Positions 19,505 through 29,608 of a DNA stretch of 64,000 bases are shown piece by piece. The number at the start of each line of letters is the position of its first letter. The first letter of the stretch is position 1. The stretch is from Aliivibrio sp. S4MY1 (GTDB taxonomy: Bacteria > Pseudomonadota > Gammaproteobacteria > Enterobacterales > Vibrionaceae), in NCBI RefSeq assembly GCF_028765545.1, contig NZ_JARACP010000003.1, positions 205,468-269,467 on the forward strand, written 5' to 3'. The notes beneath the pieces are model-generated. The model had not been told where the DNA came from, did not search any database, and was given only the letters and a program-made list of their open reading frames with translations. A program made the translations under genes and the position numbers.

Positions 19505-21385
19505 ATGACTGAACAATATAATGCAGGAGCCATTGAGGTTCTAAATGGCCTTGAGCCCGTTCGTCGCCGTCCTGGTATGTATACCGACACTGTTCGCCCA
19601 AACCATTTGGGCCAAGAAGTTATTGATAACAGTGTTGATGAAGCGTTAGCCGGACACGCGAAAAAAGTTGAAGTAATTTTACATGCCGATCAATCACTTG
19701 AAGTTATTGATGATGGGCGTGGTATGCCTGTTGATATCCATCCAGTAGAAAAAATATCAGGCGTTGAACTTATTTTATGTAAGTTACACGCAGGTGGTAA
19801 ATTCTCAGGTAAAAACTACGAATTCTCAGGCGGCTTGCATGGGGTTGGTATCTCTGTCGTAAACGCCCTTTCAAAACGCGTCGAAGTTACTGTCCGTCGT
19901 GATGGTCAAATATATGAAATTGCGTTTGAACACGGTGAAAAAGTATCGGACTTAACGGTAACGGGCACTTGTGGTCGCCGTAATCGCGGTACCAGTGTTC
20001 ATTTTTGGCCTGATACAAGCTATTTTGATTCGGCAAAATTCTCGGTTAGCCGTCTGATTAATAATCTAAAAGCTAAAGCCGTATTATGCCCAGGCTTAGA
20101 GATTATTTTTAAAGACAAAGTAAACGATAAAGAGCATAGATGGTGCTATGAAGATGGTCTTAAAGATTATCTATTAGAGGGCGTTAGTGGTTATACATTA
20201 TTGCCTGAAGACCCATTTACTGGCGCATTCTTAGGTAAAGGCGAAGCCGCTGATTGGGCCGTAACTTGGTTGCCTGAAGGCGGAGAACTTGTTTCTGAAA
20301 GCTATGTAAACCTTATCCCTACCGCTCAAGGTGGTACGCACGTCAATGGCATGCGCCAAGGTCTTTTAGATGCAATGCGTGAATTCTGTGAGTTCCGAAA
20401 CTTATTACCACGTGGTGTTAAATTAACTGCAGATGATATTTGGGATCGTTGTGCTTACGTTTTGTCGGTTAAAATGCAAGATCCTCAGTTTGCAGGCCAA
20501 ACCAAAGAGCGTTTATCTTCACGTCAATGTGCTGCATTTGTTTCTGGTGTTGTGAAAGACGCATTCAGCTTATGGTTGAATGAAAAACCACAAATAGCAG
20601 AACTGATTGCCGAAGCTTGTATTGCCAATGCACACCGTCGTATGCGAGCAGCTAAGAAAGTCGTTCGTAAGAAGATTGCATCAGGCCCTACATTGCCTGG
20701 TAAATTGACAGACTGTTCAATTCAAGATTTAGCTCGTACCGAACTTTTCTTAGTGGAAGGGGATTCGGCGGGTGGTTCTGCGAAACAAGCGCGTGATCGT
20801 GAATTTCAAGCGGTAATGCCACTGCGTGGTAAAATTCTAAATACGTGGGAAGTATCAGCTGACCAAGTATTAGCCTCTCAAGAAGTTCACAATATTTCTG
20901 TTGCGTTAGGCATTGACCCTGACTCAGATGATTTATCAGGCTTACGTTACGGTAAAGTATGTATCCTTGCCGATGCCGATTCAGATGGTCTTCACATTGC
21001 GACTCTGCTATGTGCGCTATATCTGAAGCACTTCTCTTCTTTAGTTCGTGCTGGACACGTTTATGTAGCCATGCCGCCACTGTATCGTATTGACTGTGGT
21101 AAAGAGGTCTTTTATGCCCTTGATGAAGCAGAAAAAGAAGGCGTGTTAGATCGTTTAAGCAATAAACGCGCAAAAATAAACGTGCAACGATTTAAAGGAT
21201 TGGGTGAGATGAACCCACTTCAACTTCGTGAAACAACGATGGATCCAAACACTCGTCGCTTGGTGCAATTAACCATTGATGACGATGAAAAGACCAATGA
21301 AATGATGGATATGCTTTTAGGAAAAAAACGTGCAGACGATCGTCGTGCTTGGCTACAATCTAACGGCGATCAGGCAGAGGTATAA
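19505..21385 (+). CDS. parE: DNA topoisomerase IV subunit B
   Basis: 626 residues (E. coli 630). GHKL ATPase domain with the N-terminal GLEPVRRRPGMY, DNSVDEA and GGLHGVG motifs, a transducer domain, and a TOPRIM domain with EGDSAGGSA near 415 and DADSDGLHI near 495. With ParC it decatenates daughter chromosomes. An intergenic stretch of 143 bases separates it from yqiA, so it may also have its own promoter. parC follows three bases after its stop. Confidence 0.97.
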   Translation: MTEQYNAGAIEVLNGLEPVRRRPGMYTDTVRPNHLGQEVIDNSVDEALAGHAKKVEVILHADQSLEVIDDGRGMPVDIHPVEKISGVELILCKLHAGGKFSGKNYEFSGGLHGVGISVVNALSKRVEVTVRRDGQIYEIAFEHGEKVSDLTVTGTCGRRNRGTSVHFWPDTSYFDSAKFSVSRLINNLKAKAVLCPGLEIIFKDKVNDKEHRWCYEDGLKDYLLEGVSGYTLLPEDPFTGAFLGKGEAADWAVTWLPEGGELVSESYVNLIPTAQGGTHVNGMRQGLLDAMREFCEFRNLLPRGVKLTADDIWDRCAYVLSVKMQDPQFAGQTKERLSSRQCAAFVSGVVKDAFSLWLNEKPQIAELIAEACIANAHRRMRAAKKVVRKKIASGPTLPGKLTDCSIQDLARTELFLVEGDSAGGSAKQARDREFQAVMPLRGKILNTWEVSADQVLASQEVHNISVALGIDPDSDDLSGLRYGKVCILADADSDGLHIATLLCALYLKHFSSLVRAGHVYVAMPPLYRIDCGKEVFYALDEAEKEGVLDRLSNKRAKINVQRFKGLGEMNPLQLRETTMDPNTRRLVQLTIDDDEKTNEMMDMLLGKKRADDRRAWLQSNGDQAEV

Positions 21386-21388
21386 GAT

Positions 21389-23662
21389 ATGAGTTCAGAA
21401 ATGTCCTTGGAAGGTGTTGAACAGCTGCCGCTGCGCAAGTTTACAGAAGACGCTTATCTAAATTACTCCATGTACGTAATCATGGATCGCGCGTTACCTT
21501 ATATTGGTGACGGTCTGAAACCGGTTCAACGTCGTATTATTTATGCGATGTCAGAGCTTGGTTTATCTGCGAATGCAAAATATAAAAAGTCGGCACGTAC
21601 GGTTGGTGATGTATTAGGTAAATACCACCCACATGGTGACTCTGCTTGTTATGAAGCGATGGTACTAATGGCTCAGCCTTTCTCTTACCGCTACCCATTA
21701 GTAGATGGTCAGGGTAACTGGGGTGCGCCGGATGATCCGAAATCGTTCGCCGCAATGCGTTATACCGAATCAAAATTATCGAAGTTTGCTGATGTATTAC
21801 TTGGTGAGATAAGCCAAGGTACGGTTGAATGGCAGCCAAACTTTGATGGTACGATGAAGGAGCCTAAGATTTTACCTGCTCGTCTTCCTCACATATTGCT
21901 GAATGGCATCATGGGTATTGCGGTTGGCATGGCTACGGATATTCCTCCTCATAATGTGCGTGAAGTTGCGAATGCGACGGTGCATTTATTGGATAATCCA
22001 AAAGCAGATTTAGATCAAGTTATGGATTTCATTCAGGGTCCTGATTATCCAACTGAAGCTGAAATTATTTCATATCATACTGATATTAAGAAGATCTACC
22101 GTACTGGTCGTGGCAGCATTAAAATGCGTGCAGTGTGGCATAAAGAAGGTAGTGATATCGTTATTACTGCATTACCACACCAAGTGTCAGGCAGTAAGTT
22201 ATTAGAACAAATTGCAAGCCAAATGCGAGCGAAGAAACTACCAATGGTAGACGATCTTCGCGATGAGTCAGATCATGAGAACCCGACTCGTATCGTGATT
22301 GTTCCACGCTCAAATCGTATTGAAGCTGAACCGTTAATGAATCATCTATTTGCTTCTACGGATCTTGAAAAAAGCTTCCGTGTGAACCTAAATATGATTG
22401 GTTTGGACTTACGCCCACAAGTTAAAGGCTTAGTTAGCATTCTTAATGAGTGGATTGAATTCCGTCGCACGACCGTTCGTAAACGTTTACAGCATCGTCT
22501 TGATAAAATCTTAGCTCGTTTGCATATTTTAGATGGTCTATTGGCTGCGTATTTGAATATCGATGAAGTTATCGAAATCATTCGTACTGAAGATGATCCA
22601 AAACACGAGCTAATGACGCGCTTTGATTTAACTGAAATTCAAGCAGAAGCCATTTTAGAAATTAAACTTCGCCAGTTAGCAAAACTGGAAGAGATTAAGA
22701 TCCGTGGTGAGCAAGATGAGTTAGCGAAAGAACGAGATCAAATTGAGAAGTTATTAGGTTCTGAGCGTCGTCTAAATACGTTAATTAAGAAAGAAATCTT
22801 AGCGGATGCAGAGAAGTTTGGTGATGATCGTCGTTCTCCATTAGTTGAGCGTGAAGAAGCGAAGGCATTAACAGAGCGTGATTTAATTCCAAGCGAAACG
22901 ATTACGGTTGTTCTTTCTGATAAAGGTTGGATCCGTCATGCGAAAGGGCATGAAGTTGACCCAACAACCTTAAACTATAAGTCGGGTGATAAATATCTAG
23001 CTCATGCGCGTGGAAAGAGTAATGCACCAGCGGTCTTTATGGGGAGTAATGGTCGAAGTTATGCATTAGAATCGCATACTTTACCTTCAGCAAGAAGCCA
23101 AGGTGAGCCAATTACAGGTCGATTGAATATAACGGCAGGCAGTCAAATTACTCATGTTGTTATGGGTGAAGAAGATCAAGCATGGTTAATTAGTTCTGAT
23201 GCGGGTTATGGCTTTGTTTGTAAGGGAAGTGATTTACTATCGAAGAATAAGAATGGTAAGACGTTATTGACGCTTCCTGAAAACTCGTTAGTGATGAACC
23301 CGGAAGCGGTTTCTGATTTAGATAATGATGAAATTTTAGCGATTACCAATGAAGGCCGAATGCTTCTGTTCCCTATTAAAGATTTACCGCAACTAGGTAA
23401 AGGCAAAGGGAATAAGATCATCAATATTCCGGCAGCGCGTTCGAAGTCTCGTGAAGAGTTCTTGTCTCACTTATTACCACTGCCTCAAGGTGCAACTATT
23501 ACCCTGTATGCGGGCAAGCGTAAGTTAGGGTTGAAACCTACGGATTTAGATAACTTCCGTGGTGAGCGTGGTCGTCGTGGTAGCTTATTACCAAGAGGTC
23601 TGCAACGAGTGACTCGCATTGATATTAATGGTGAGTGCACCGTAACTGAAGAGAGTGAATAA
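21389..23662 (+). CDS. parC: DNA topoisomerase IV subunit A
   Basis: 757 residues (E. coli 752). The catalytic tyrosine is Y125 in AAMRYTE. The quinolone-resistance region reads [13 protein letters not shown] with Ser85 and Glu89, the susceptible-type residues. The C-terminal beta-pinwheel (about 500-740) follows the coiled-coil gate. It sits immediately after parE, reversing the arrangement in E. coli where yqhS-like genes intervene between parE and parC. A bidirectional terminator follows. Confidence 0.97.
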   Translation: MSSEMSLEGVEQLPLRKFTEDAYLNYSMYVIMDRALPYIGDGLKPVQRRIIYAMSELGLSANAKYKKSARTVGDVLGKYHPHGDSACYEAMVLMAQPFSYRYPLVDGQGNWGAPDDPKSFAAMRYTESKLSKFADVLLGEISQGTVEWQPNFDGTMKEPKILPARLPHILLNGIMGIAVGMATDIPPHNVREVANATVHLLDNPKADLDQVMDFIQGPDYPTEAEIISYHTDIKKIYRTGRGSIKMRAVWHKEGSDIVITALPHQVSGSKLLEQIASQMRAKKLPMVDDLRDESDHENPTRIVIVPRSNRIEAEPLMNHLFASTDLEKSFRVNLNMIGLDLRPQVKGLVSILNEWIEFRRTTVRKRLQHRLDKILARLHILDGLLAAYLNIDEVIEIIRTEDDPKHELMTRFDLTEIQAEAILEIKLRQLAKLEEIKIRGEQDELAKERDQIEKLLGSERRLNTLIKKEILADAEKFGDDRRSPLVEREEAKALTERDLIPSETITVVLSDKGWIRHAKGHEVDPTTLNYKSGDKYLAHARGKSNAPAVFMGSNGRSYALESHTLPSARSQGEPITGRLNITAGSQITHVVMGEEDQAWLISSDAGYGFVCKGSDLLSKNKNGKTLLTLPENSLVMNPEAVSDLDNDEILAITNEGRMLLFPIKDLPQLGKGKGNKIINIPAARSKSREEFLSHLLPLPQGATITLYAGKRKLGLKPTDLDNFRGERGRRGSLLPRGLQRVTRIDINGECTVTEESE

Positions 23663-23681
23663 TCTTTAGTTGTTTTTCAAT

Positions 23682-23716
23682 AAAAAAATAGCGCATGGTG
23701 AATGCGCTATTTTTTT
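23682..23716. terminator. Bidirectional terminator between parC and degS
   Basis: A 15-bp stem AAAAAAATAGCGCAT/ATGCGCTATTTTTTT with a GGTGA loop serves both converging genes. Confidence 0.9.
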
Positions 23717-23738
23717 ATCTCGATAGTATTGGAGTTGA

Positions 23739-24806
23739 TCAGTTTGAAGGATCTTCTGCAATGGTAACTTTAATCGTTTTCGCTTTGCCCTTACGAATAA
23801 CATCAACATCAACTTCAGTTTCTGGGCGTAATTCGGTCACAATATCCGTAACATTTTGTCGATTAATGACACTTTTTCCATCAATGCTCGTAATAATATC
23901 TTGAGTTATGATCCCAGCTTTTTCTGCCGGGCTATTTGGCGCAACGCCTAAAACTAAAATACCATTAATGTTATCTGCATTCATTAAGCGAGCCATTGCC
24001 GGGTTGATATCTCGGCCATCAATGCCTATATAACCACGAATAACTTGTCCATCTGCAATTAAGCGGCGCATGATTTTATCAGCCAGAGCATAAGGAATAG
24101 CAAATGAAATTCCATAGGTTTCAAGCTCTGTTGCCTGCTGGAAAGAGGCGGTATTAATACCAACTAACTCTCCCCGTGTATTCACTAGAGCGCCACCTGA
24201 GTTGCCTCTGTTAATTGCGGCATCGGTTTGGATTAAACCTTGTGTTCCATCAGAGCTTAATGCTGCGCGACCAGTTGCTGAAATAATACCAAACGTGGTG
24301 GTTTGACCTAAGTTATAAGGGTTACCGATAGCAAGAACGACATCACCAATATCGGCTTGATAGTTTGGGTTTAATGGGATAACAGGAAGGTTAGTATCTT
24401 TAATTTGTAATACGGCTAAATCAGTACGCTTATCTTTACCAATTAACTGAGAGTTAAATAAGCGGCCATCTTGCAGAGCTACAATCACTTGATCAGCATC
24501 GGCAACCACATGATAGTTTGTAATTATATAACCTTTATCACTTATAATAACGCCAGAGCCTAAACCTTCTGTGTCTAAACGAAGGCGGTCTTCATTATTG
24601 TATTTTCGGCTATAAATATTCACAACCGCAGGTGCCGCTCGACGAACTGCATAATTAAATGAGATTTGATTACTTATTTGCTGTGGGGCTTGGTTTGTTT
24701 GAAGTTGCTCTGTCGTAATGGATGAGCGAAGATTAGGGAATGCAAATAGCAGAACGGCAGCTGTCGCTGTTCCGATAATAGCTGAGCGCAATAAGAATGA
24801 AAGCAT
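23739..24806 (-). CDS. degS: Periplasmic site-1 protease DegS
   Basis: 355 residues, the size of E. coli DegS. An N-terminal membrane anchor (about 5-25) is followed by a trypsin-like protease domain with the catalytic His in ITNYHVV, Asp in RTDLAVL and Ser in GNSGGALV, and one C-terminal PDZ domain. DegS cuts RseA when unfolded porin tails bind the PDZ domain, releasing sigma-E. It lies downstream of degQ in the same direction, 119 bases apart, with a hairpin between them. Confidence 0.94.
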   Translation of the reverse strand: MLSFLLRSAIIGTATAAVLLFAFPNLRSSITTEQLQTNQAPQQISNQISFNYAVRRAAPAVVNIYSRKYNNEDRLRLDTEGLGSGVIISDKGYIITNYHVVADADQVIVALQDGRLFNSQLIGKDKRTDLAVLQIKDTNLPVIPLNPNYQADIGDVVLAIGNPYNLGQTTTFGIISATGRAALSSDGTQGLIQTDAAINRGNSGGALVNTRGELVGINTASFQQATELETYGISFAIPYALADKIMRRLIADGQVIRGYIGIDGRDINPAMARLMNADNINGILVLGVAPNSPAEKAGIITQDIITSIDGKSVINRQNVTDIVTELRPETEVDVDVIRKGKAKTIKVTIAEDPSN

Positions 24807-24878
24807 TGCCTTCCTAACCTTTAAGAATCATAAAATAGTGGGCTAGGATAACATTGAACGTTTAAAAAAAGTAGATGT

Positions 24879-24910
24879 GAGAATAAGCGCTCACCTGAAC
24901 ACTTATTCTC
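24879..24910 (-). terminator. Hairpin between degQ and degS
   Basis: Arms GAGAATAAG and CTTATTCTC surround a 14-base loop just past the degQ stop. On the minus strand a T-run follows some ten bases later, so termination may be partial. Confidence 0.5.
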
Positions 24911-24925
24911 TTTATTAGGCTTTAA

Positions 24926-26293
24926 TTATTTAATCACAAGGTAAAGCGTTTGTTCTCCACGCTGAATATTAAGAGCAAGTACCGATGGTTTATCTTCTAA
25001 TAGCTTTCTAAAGTGCTGTAAATTAGTCACGCGGCTTCGGTTAATACCAATAATGATATCTCCTTTTTGTAAACCATAACGTTGAGCCATAGATCCCTTT
25101 TGAATACTGCTAATTTTCACGCCTTTAACAGGATCTGAATGGGATGTATTTTCTAGTTCGGCGCCTTTTAAGCCATCATGCAGTTTTTCGGCTTTCGCTT
25201 TTACTTGTTCCGCTTCTTTCAGTGTCGCTGTGACGGTTTTTTCTTTTCCATCACGGATTAGCCCTAAGGTCACTTTTTTACCCGCACCTAGAGTGGCGAC
25301 TTTAGCGCGTAATTCACCAAAGGTTTGAATTTTTTTACCGTTAATCGATATAAGAATATCACCAGCTTTAATTCCCGCTTTATCTGCTGCGCTATCTGGT
25401 ATCACTTGACTAACAAAGGCTCCGTGATTGGTGTCGTAATCAAACGCTTCTGCCAGTTCAGCAGTAAGCTCTCCACCTTGAACGCCAAGTATGCCGCGTT
25501 TTACATGGCCAAATTCTAGAATTTGCTCTGATAAATTACGAACCATATTGGATGGGATAGCAAAACCGATACCTACGTTACCGCCATTTGGTCCTAAAAT
25601 GGCCGTATTAATACCAATAAGTTCACCATTCAAATTCACCAGTGCGCCACCGGAGTTACCGCTGTTGATTGCCGCATCGGTTTGAATAAAGTTTTCAAAG
25701 TTATCGAGATTTAATCCACTACGGCCAAGGGCTGAAACAATGCCTGAGGTCACAGTTTGTCCTAAACCAAATGGATTGCCTATTGCGACACTAAAGTCTC
25801 CAACTCGTAGATTATCAGAATCAGCTAATTGGATTTGAGTTAGGTTTTTGGCTTCTTCTAGCTTTAATAAAGCAATATCGGACATTTCATCGCTGCCAAT
25901 CAATTCAGCAGTGTATTCACGACCGTCATGCAATTGAACAAGGATTTCTTTCGCACTGTTGATAACGTGATGGTTCGTTACGATATAGCCTTTTTTAGCA
26001 TCAACGATGACACCAGAACCAAGACCTCTAAATGGTCGCTCTTGAACTTGTTCAGCAGGGTAGTCTGGCCCTAAAAAGAAACGAAACTGCTCAGGTATAT
26101 GTTGTTTTGATACTTGAGTCCCTGACACGGAGATACTGACTACTGCTGGTGTGATTTTTTCCAGCATAGGTGCAAGGCTAGGCAGTTGCTGAGAGTTGAC
26201 CGCAAGGGGTAAGGCCGCTTGAGATTGAATAGGGGTAAGAATTGCACTGATGCTTAAAGTTAAAGCACCTAAAACAAGCAAAGGCTTTTTCAT
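24926..26293 (-). CDS. degQ: Periplasmic serine protease/chaperone DegQ
   Basis: 455 residues from the ATG at 26293, exactly the E. coli DegQ length; an in-frame start 45 bases upstream would place 15 extra residues before the signal peptide. Signal peptide MKKPLLVLGALTLS... of about 27 residues, trypsin-like domain with TNHHVI, SDIALLK and GNSGGALVN (catalytic His, Asp, Ser) and two PDZ domains at about 255-345 and 370-455. It degrades or refolds damaged periplasmic proteins. It could be a DegP ortholog, but the short LA loop and length favour DegQ. Confidence 0.92.
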   Translation of the reverse strand: MKKPLLVLGALTLSISAILTPIQSQAALPLAVNSQQLPSLAPMLEKITPAVVSISVSGTQVSKQHIPEQFRFFLGPDYPAEQVQERPFRGLGSGVIVDAKKGYIVTNHHVINSAKEILVQLHDGREYTAELIGSDEMSDIALLKLEEAKNLTQIQLADSDNLRVGDFSVAIGNPFGLGQTVTSGIVSALGRSGLNLDNFENFIQTDAAINSGNSGGALVNLNGELIGINTAILGPNGGNVGIGFAIPSNMVRNLSEQILEFGHVKRGILGVQGGELTAELAEAFDYDTNHGAFVSQVIPDSAADKAGIKAGDILISINGKKIQTFGELRAKVATLGAGKKVTLGLIRDGKEKTVTATLKEAEQVKAKAEKLHDGLKGAELENTSHSDPVKGVKISSIQKGSMAQRYGLQKGDIIIGINRSRVTNLQHFRKLLEDKPSVLALNIQRGEQTLYLVIK

Positions 26294-26372
26294 CGATAAT
26301 GTACTCTTAGTTAAACAAAGTGTACTTATTCGACTCAAAAGCCTTTATAAAAGTTCATAGTAAATGCAAATT

Positions 26373-26828
26373 TTAAGCGATTTTATCTTCTTTTTTTGCG
26401 CTTACATCGCTAAGTGGTTCATCTTTCAATAAGCCACTTGCACCATTCGCATAGTCTTTTGGTGGGCTATTAATTTCATCTTTTACATGAGCCACTTTTT
26501 TATTTAACTCTGGTGAAAGAGTCATCTCATCCAAGCGAGCTGAGAATGGATTATCTTGCTCTGGCAAGTTTGGCATTAATTCTTTAGATGTTGACGCCAT
26601 GTGGTCATACATTTTATTAAAATCTTTTGCTAATGCTTCTAGCATGGTGGCACTTGTCGCGAAATGGTCCACCAATTCTTGACGGTACTGTTCCAACTCA
26701 TACTTAGATTTTTCTAAATCTTGTTTTAATGATTTTTGATCTTTGATGCTAGGAACTGTAAAACGAGAAATCATAAAGCCAATGGTGATACCAATAGCTA
26801 AGCCAATTAAAGCGTATGTCCACGCCAT
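26373..26828 (-). CDS. zapG: ZapG (YhcB), inner-membrane division and envelope protein
   Basis: 151 residues. A single N-terminal membrane segment (about 3-20, TYALIGLAIGITIGFMISRF) is followed by a long coiled coil (about 28-95) and an acidic disordered tail. This is the DUF1043/YhcB family, which links division, peptidoglycan and phospholipid synthesis; E. coli yhcB also lies between degQ and zapE. It is 79 bases upstream of degQ on the same strand. Older annotations called it cytochrome d oxidase subunit III; nothing in the sequence supports that. Confidence 0.9.
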   Translation of the reverse strand: MAWTYALIGLAIGITIGFMISRFTVPSIKDQKSLKQDLEKSKYELEQYRQELVDHFATSATMLEALAKDFNKMYDHMASTSKELMPNLPEQDNPFSARLDEMTLSPELNKKVAHVKDEINSPPKDYANGASGLLKDEPLSDVSAKKEDKIA

Positions 26829-26868
26829 GAAGTACTCCTTACCGTTTTTATTAATATGGGTCGACTTA

Positions 26869-26904
26869 ATACTAATCTTATTAACTGCATATTTAGATTG
26901 GTAT
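26869..26904. repeat. 36 bp imperfect palindrome with ATACCAATCT-type ends
   Basis: Left end ATACTAATCT (26869-26878) and right end AGATTGGTAT (26895-26904) are inverted copies differing at one base, in the zapG-zapE divergent spacer. The ends match those of the larger element at 59285-59452. Confidence 0.55.
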
Positions 26905-26950
26905 AACTGTGAGTTAGCCCACTCATAGTGTGAGTTGAGAACATGCTACT

Positions 26951-28096
26951 ATGAAGGGAGTCAATCAACAAAAGAAAAGATTAAAAGTGATGACACCATT
27001 AGAAAAATATCAGCAAGACCTCAATCAAGAGGGGTTTATGCATGATAGCGCTCAACAAAATGCTGTAGAACATCTTGATGATTTATATCGACGGTTTTTA
27101 GAATTAAAAGTTCCTCAAATACCAATAAAAAAGTCTTGGAAACGATTTTTTAAAAAAGACGAGCCACAAAAACTCGTGCCTGAAAAAGGACTTTATTTTT
27201 GGGGCGGAGTAGGCCGTGGTAAAACTTATTTAGTCGATACCTTTTATGATGCATTACCTACAGAAAGAAAAATGCGTGTTCATTTTCATCGTTTTATGCA
27301 ACGAGTGCATGATGAACTGGGTGAACTAAAACAACAGTCTGATCCTTTACTTATTGTTGCTGATAAATTCAAACAAGAGACAGACATTATTTGTTTTGAT
27401 GAGTTTTTTGTCTCAGATATAACAGATGCAATGATTCTGGCTACTTTATTAGAAGCTTTATTTGAGCGTGGGATTGCTTTAGTCGCAACATCAAATATTG
27501 AACCACATAACCTGTATCGTAATGGCTTGCAGCGAGCACGTTTTCTTCCTGCTATTGCATTAATAGAGGCGCATTGTGACATTGTTAATGTCGACAGTGG
27601 CATTGATTATCGATTAAGAACGTTAGAGCAAGCTGAAATTTTTCATTTTCCATTAGATGCGAAAGCGGAAAATAACATGAAAATGTATTTTGACAAGCTG
27701 ACCTCAGAAAGCGAATACAAGGCAAAAACCATTGAGATAAATCATCGGCAACTAGAAGTAAAAGCGGAAGGAGATGGTGTGGTTCATTTTGATTTTGAAT
27801 CACTGTGTGAGAGTGCACGTAGCCAGCATGATTACATTGAGCTTTCGCGTTTATATCACACGGTTTTGTTGTCTAATGTAAAAATCATGGGGGAGCTTAA
27901 TGATGATGCTGCTCGTCGCTTTATTGCCATGGTTGATGAGTTTTATGAACGAAACGTCAAATTGATCATCTCAGCAGAAGTTGATTTAGCTGCTATTTAT
28001 GAAAAAGGGCGCTTAACGTTTGAATTTAAACGTTGTCAGTCTCGTCTAGTTGAAATGCAAAGCCACGAATACTTAGCAAAAGAACATTTATCTTAA
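26951..28096 (+). CDS. zapE: AFG1-family ATPase, division protein ZapE
   Basis: 381 residues from the ATG at 26951; an ATG at 26990 (MTPLEKYQQ) is closer to the E. coli start and neither has a strong ribosome site. P-loop ATPase of the AFG1/LACE1 family with Walker A GGVGRGKTYL near 90 and Walker B IICFDEFFVSD near 150. E. coli ZapE acts on Z-rings in the presence of ATP, mainly under low oxygen. It is divergent from zapG and precedes rplM, as in E. coli. Confidence 0.92.
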   Translation: MKGVNQQKKRLKVMTPLEKYQQDLNQEGFMHDSAQQNAVEHLDDLYRRFLELKVPQIPIKKSWKRFFKKDEPQKLVPEKGLYFWGGVGRGKTYLVDTFYDALPTERKMRVHFHRFMQRVHDELGELKQQSDPLLIVADKFKQETDIICFDEFFVSDITDAMILATLLEALFERGIALVATSNIEPHNLYRNGLQRARFLPAIALIEAHCDIVNVDSGIDYRLRTLEQAEIFHFPLDAKAENNMKMYFDKLTSESEYKAKTIEINHRQLEVKAEGDGVVHFDFESLCESARSQHDYIELSRLYHTVLLSNVKIMGELNDDAARRFIAMVDEFYERNVKLIISAEVDLAAIYEKGRLTFEFKRCQSRLVEMQSHEYLAKEHLS

Positions 28097-28230
28097 TCAT
28101 TACCTCCTATATTTTTATAATTTATAGCGGAGATTTGGTGTGATGAGAGTCAAATTTCATTTTTTTTGCTGTTTTTTCATAATATGTGAAATATCTTCAA
28201 AAAAAAGGTGATTTTTTCTTCACGCTTCAC

Positions 28231-28236
28231 TATAAT
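28231..28236 (+). promoter_or_regulatory. Predicted -10 box of the rplM-rpsI promoter
   Basis: A perfect TATAAT lies 140 bases upstream of rplM, downstream of an A/T-tract-rich stretch that could act as an UP element. No good -35 hexamer is seen at the right distance. Confidence 0.5.
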
Positions 28237-28242
28237 CCTCCG

Positions 28243-28375
28243 ACCCACCGTTACTGTACTGGCGTAATTGCCAAGAGTGCCAACCACTCGAAGGGGTGAT
28301 GACTGGGCTCAAAAATATACAGTGGGAGCGAAAGCTCCTAATCAGTGAAATTATTTAATAACGGGTATCATTAGC
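28243..28375 (+). promoter_or_regulatory. Structured leader of rplM-rpsI (candidate L13 autoregulatory site)
   Basis: The leader after the TATAAT contains a GAGTG/CACTC hairpin near 28275-28289 and a sharp hairpin GGAGC-GAAA-GCTCC (28325-28338) with a GNRA tetraloop, about 37 bases before the rplM ATG. In E. coli the rplM-rpsI mRNA leader is the target of L13 feedback; these hairpins are candidates for the same role. Confidence 0.5.
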
Positions 28376-28804
28376 ATGAAAACTTTCGTTGCTAAACCAG
28401 CCGCTGTAAAGCGTGACTGGTATGTTGTAGACGCTGAAGGTAAAACTCTTGGTCGTATCGCAACTGAAATCGCATCTCGCCTACGTGGCAAGCATAAAGC
28501 AGAATACACTCCTCACGTAGATACTGGTGATTACATCATCGTTATCAACGCAGAGAAAGTACGCGTAACAGGTAATAAAGCGGCTGGTAAAATCTACTAC
28601 CGTCACACTGAATTCCCTGGCGGTCTAAAATCTATTTCTTTCGAGAAACTGATCGATCGTAAACCTGAAATGGTTATTGAATTAGCTGTTAAAGGTATGC
28701 TTCCACGTGGTCCTCTTGGTCGTGCTATGTACCGTAAACTTAAAGTTTACGCTGGCGCTGAGCATAACCACACTGCTCAACAACCACAAGTACTAGACAT
28801 TTAA
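28376..28804 (+). CDS. rplM: 50S ribosomal protein L13
   Basis: 142 residues, the same length as E. coli L13, starting [20 protein letters not shown] and containing the conserved [19 protein letters not shown] and [19 protein letters not shown] blocks. It is an early-assembly protein of the large subunit. Codon use is visibly biased to the preferred codons of highly expressed genes. rpsI follows after 15 bases. Expression is probably controlled through the leader described above. Confidence 0.98.
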   Translation: MKTFVAKPAAVKRDWYVVDAEGKTLGRIATEIASRLRGKHKAEYTPHVDTGDYIIVINAEKVRVTGNKAAGKIYYRHTEFPGGLKSISFEKLIDRKPEMVIELAVKGMLPRGPLGRAMYRKLKVYAGAEHNHTAQQPQVLDI

Positions 28805-28819
28805 TCGGGGATTATGGCA

Positions 28820-29212
28820 ATGGCAGAGAATCAATACTACGGCACTGGTCGCCGTAAAAGCTCAGCAGCTCGTGTTTTTATCAAACCGGGTACTGGCAAC
28901 ATCGTAATCAACAAGCGTAGCCTTGAAGTTTACTTCGGTCGTCCAACAGCACGTATGGTTGTTAACCAACCTCTAGAGCTAGTTGAAATGACTGATAAAC
29001 TAGACCTATTCATCACTGTTTCTGGTGGTGGTATTTCTGGTCAAGCTGGTGCGATCCGTCACGGTATCACACGCGCTCTTATGCAATACGATGAATCACT
29101 ACGTCCTGCACTACGTGCAGCTGGCTATGTTACGCGTGACGCTCGTTGCGTTGAGCGTAAGAAAGTTGGTCTACGTAAAGCACGTCGTAAACCACAATTC
29201 TCTAAGCGTTAA
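28820..29212 (+). CDS. rpsI: 30S ribosomal protein S9
   Basis: 130 residues from the ATG at 28820, equal to E. coli S9 ([20 protein letters not shown]). A second in-frame ATG six bases upstream would sit only three bases from the GGGG ribosome site, so the downstream one is preferred. The basic C-terminal tail ending KPQFSKR, which reaches the P-site tRNA, is intact. Co-transcribed with rplM. Confidence 0.98.
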   Translation: MAENQYYGTGRRKSSAARVFIKPGTGNIVINKRSLEVYFGRPTARMVVNQPLELVEMTDKLDLFITVSGGGISGQAGAIRHGITRALMQYDESLRPALRAAGYVTRDARCVERKKVGLRKARRKPQFSKR

Positions 29213-29225
29213 TATTACGCTTACC

Positions 29226-29300
29226 AGTGGCTTTGTTTTCAGAGCCACTTGGATATTGTGTTCAAAAGCTCAGCATTTATGCTGGGCTTTTGTTGTTTTT
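29226..29300 (+). terminator. Tandem hairpins ending the rplM-rpsI transcript
   Basis: A first hairpin AGTGGCT/AGCCACT (29226-29249) has no T-run. A second, AAAAGCTCAGCAT/ATGCTGGGCTTTT (29264-29293, one G-T pair), is followed by TGTTGTTTTT and is the likely intrinsic terminator. Confidence 0.75.
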
Positions 29301-29608
29301 GTGAGGTGAAATACTCTTCACAGCTTGAATTCCTTCTACTTTTCTTATCTTTTCTCCCTTCTCATTATAAAAAGTCTACCTACTTCACAAATGTTGCAAA
29401 AAAGTAGCTTTACCTTGTCAAAAAGTAAGGTTTTCTTTATCATTTATGGGTAAAAACAACAGCATAATAATATATGAACAAATTCTATGGTTATTTTAAG
29501 AATTTATAACATCTAAATCCTGTTGTATCACACCATTGAAGTTAGCCGTAGCTCGACAATGTATGGACATAATAAAAACTACATAAAGAGCACATGGGAG
29601 AAAGTTGG
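29301..29608 (+). other. Intergenic region upstream of petABC
   Basis: About 300 bases without a gene. It holds a weak hairpin ACCTT-N10-AAGGT (29412-29431) followed by TTTCTTT, and AT-rich DNA in which the petABC promoter must lie. I could not choose a convincing promoter pair. No ORF with a plausible start was seen. Confidence 0.5.

Noticed and set aside
21641-21670. Quinolone-resistance substitutions in parC
   Set aside because: The key positions are Ser85 and Glu89, the susceptible-type residues.
29025-29309. 94-codon ORF overlapping rpsI
   Set aside because: It is the +1-frame shadow of a highly biased ribosomal protein gene with no independent start signal.
29412-29438. Terminator or regulatory hairpin upstream of petA
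   Set aside because: Only a 5-bp stem with a ten-base loop; too weak to call beyond a note.
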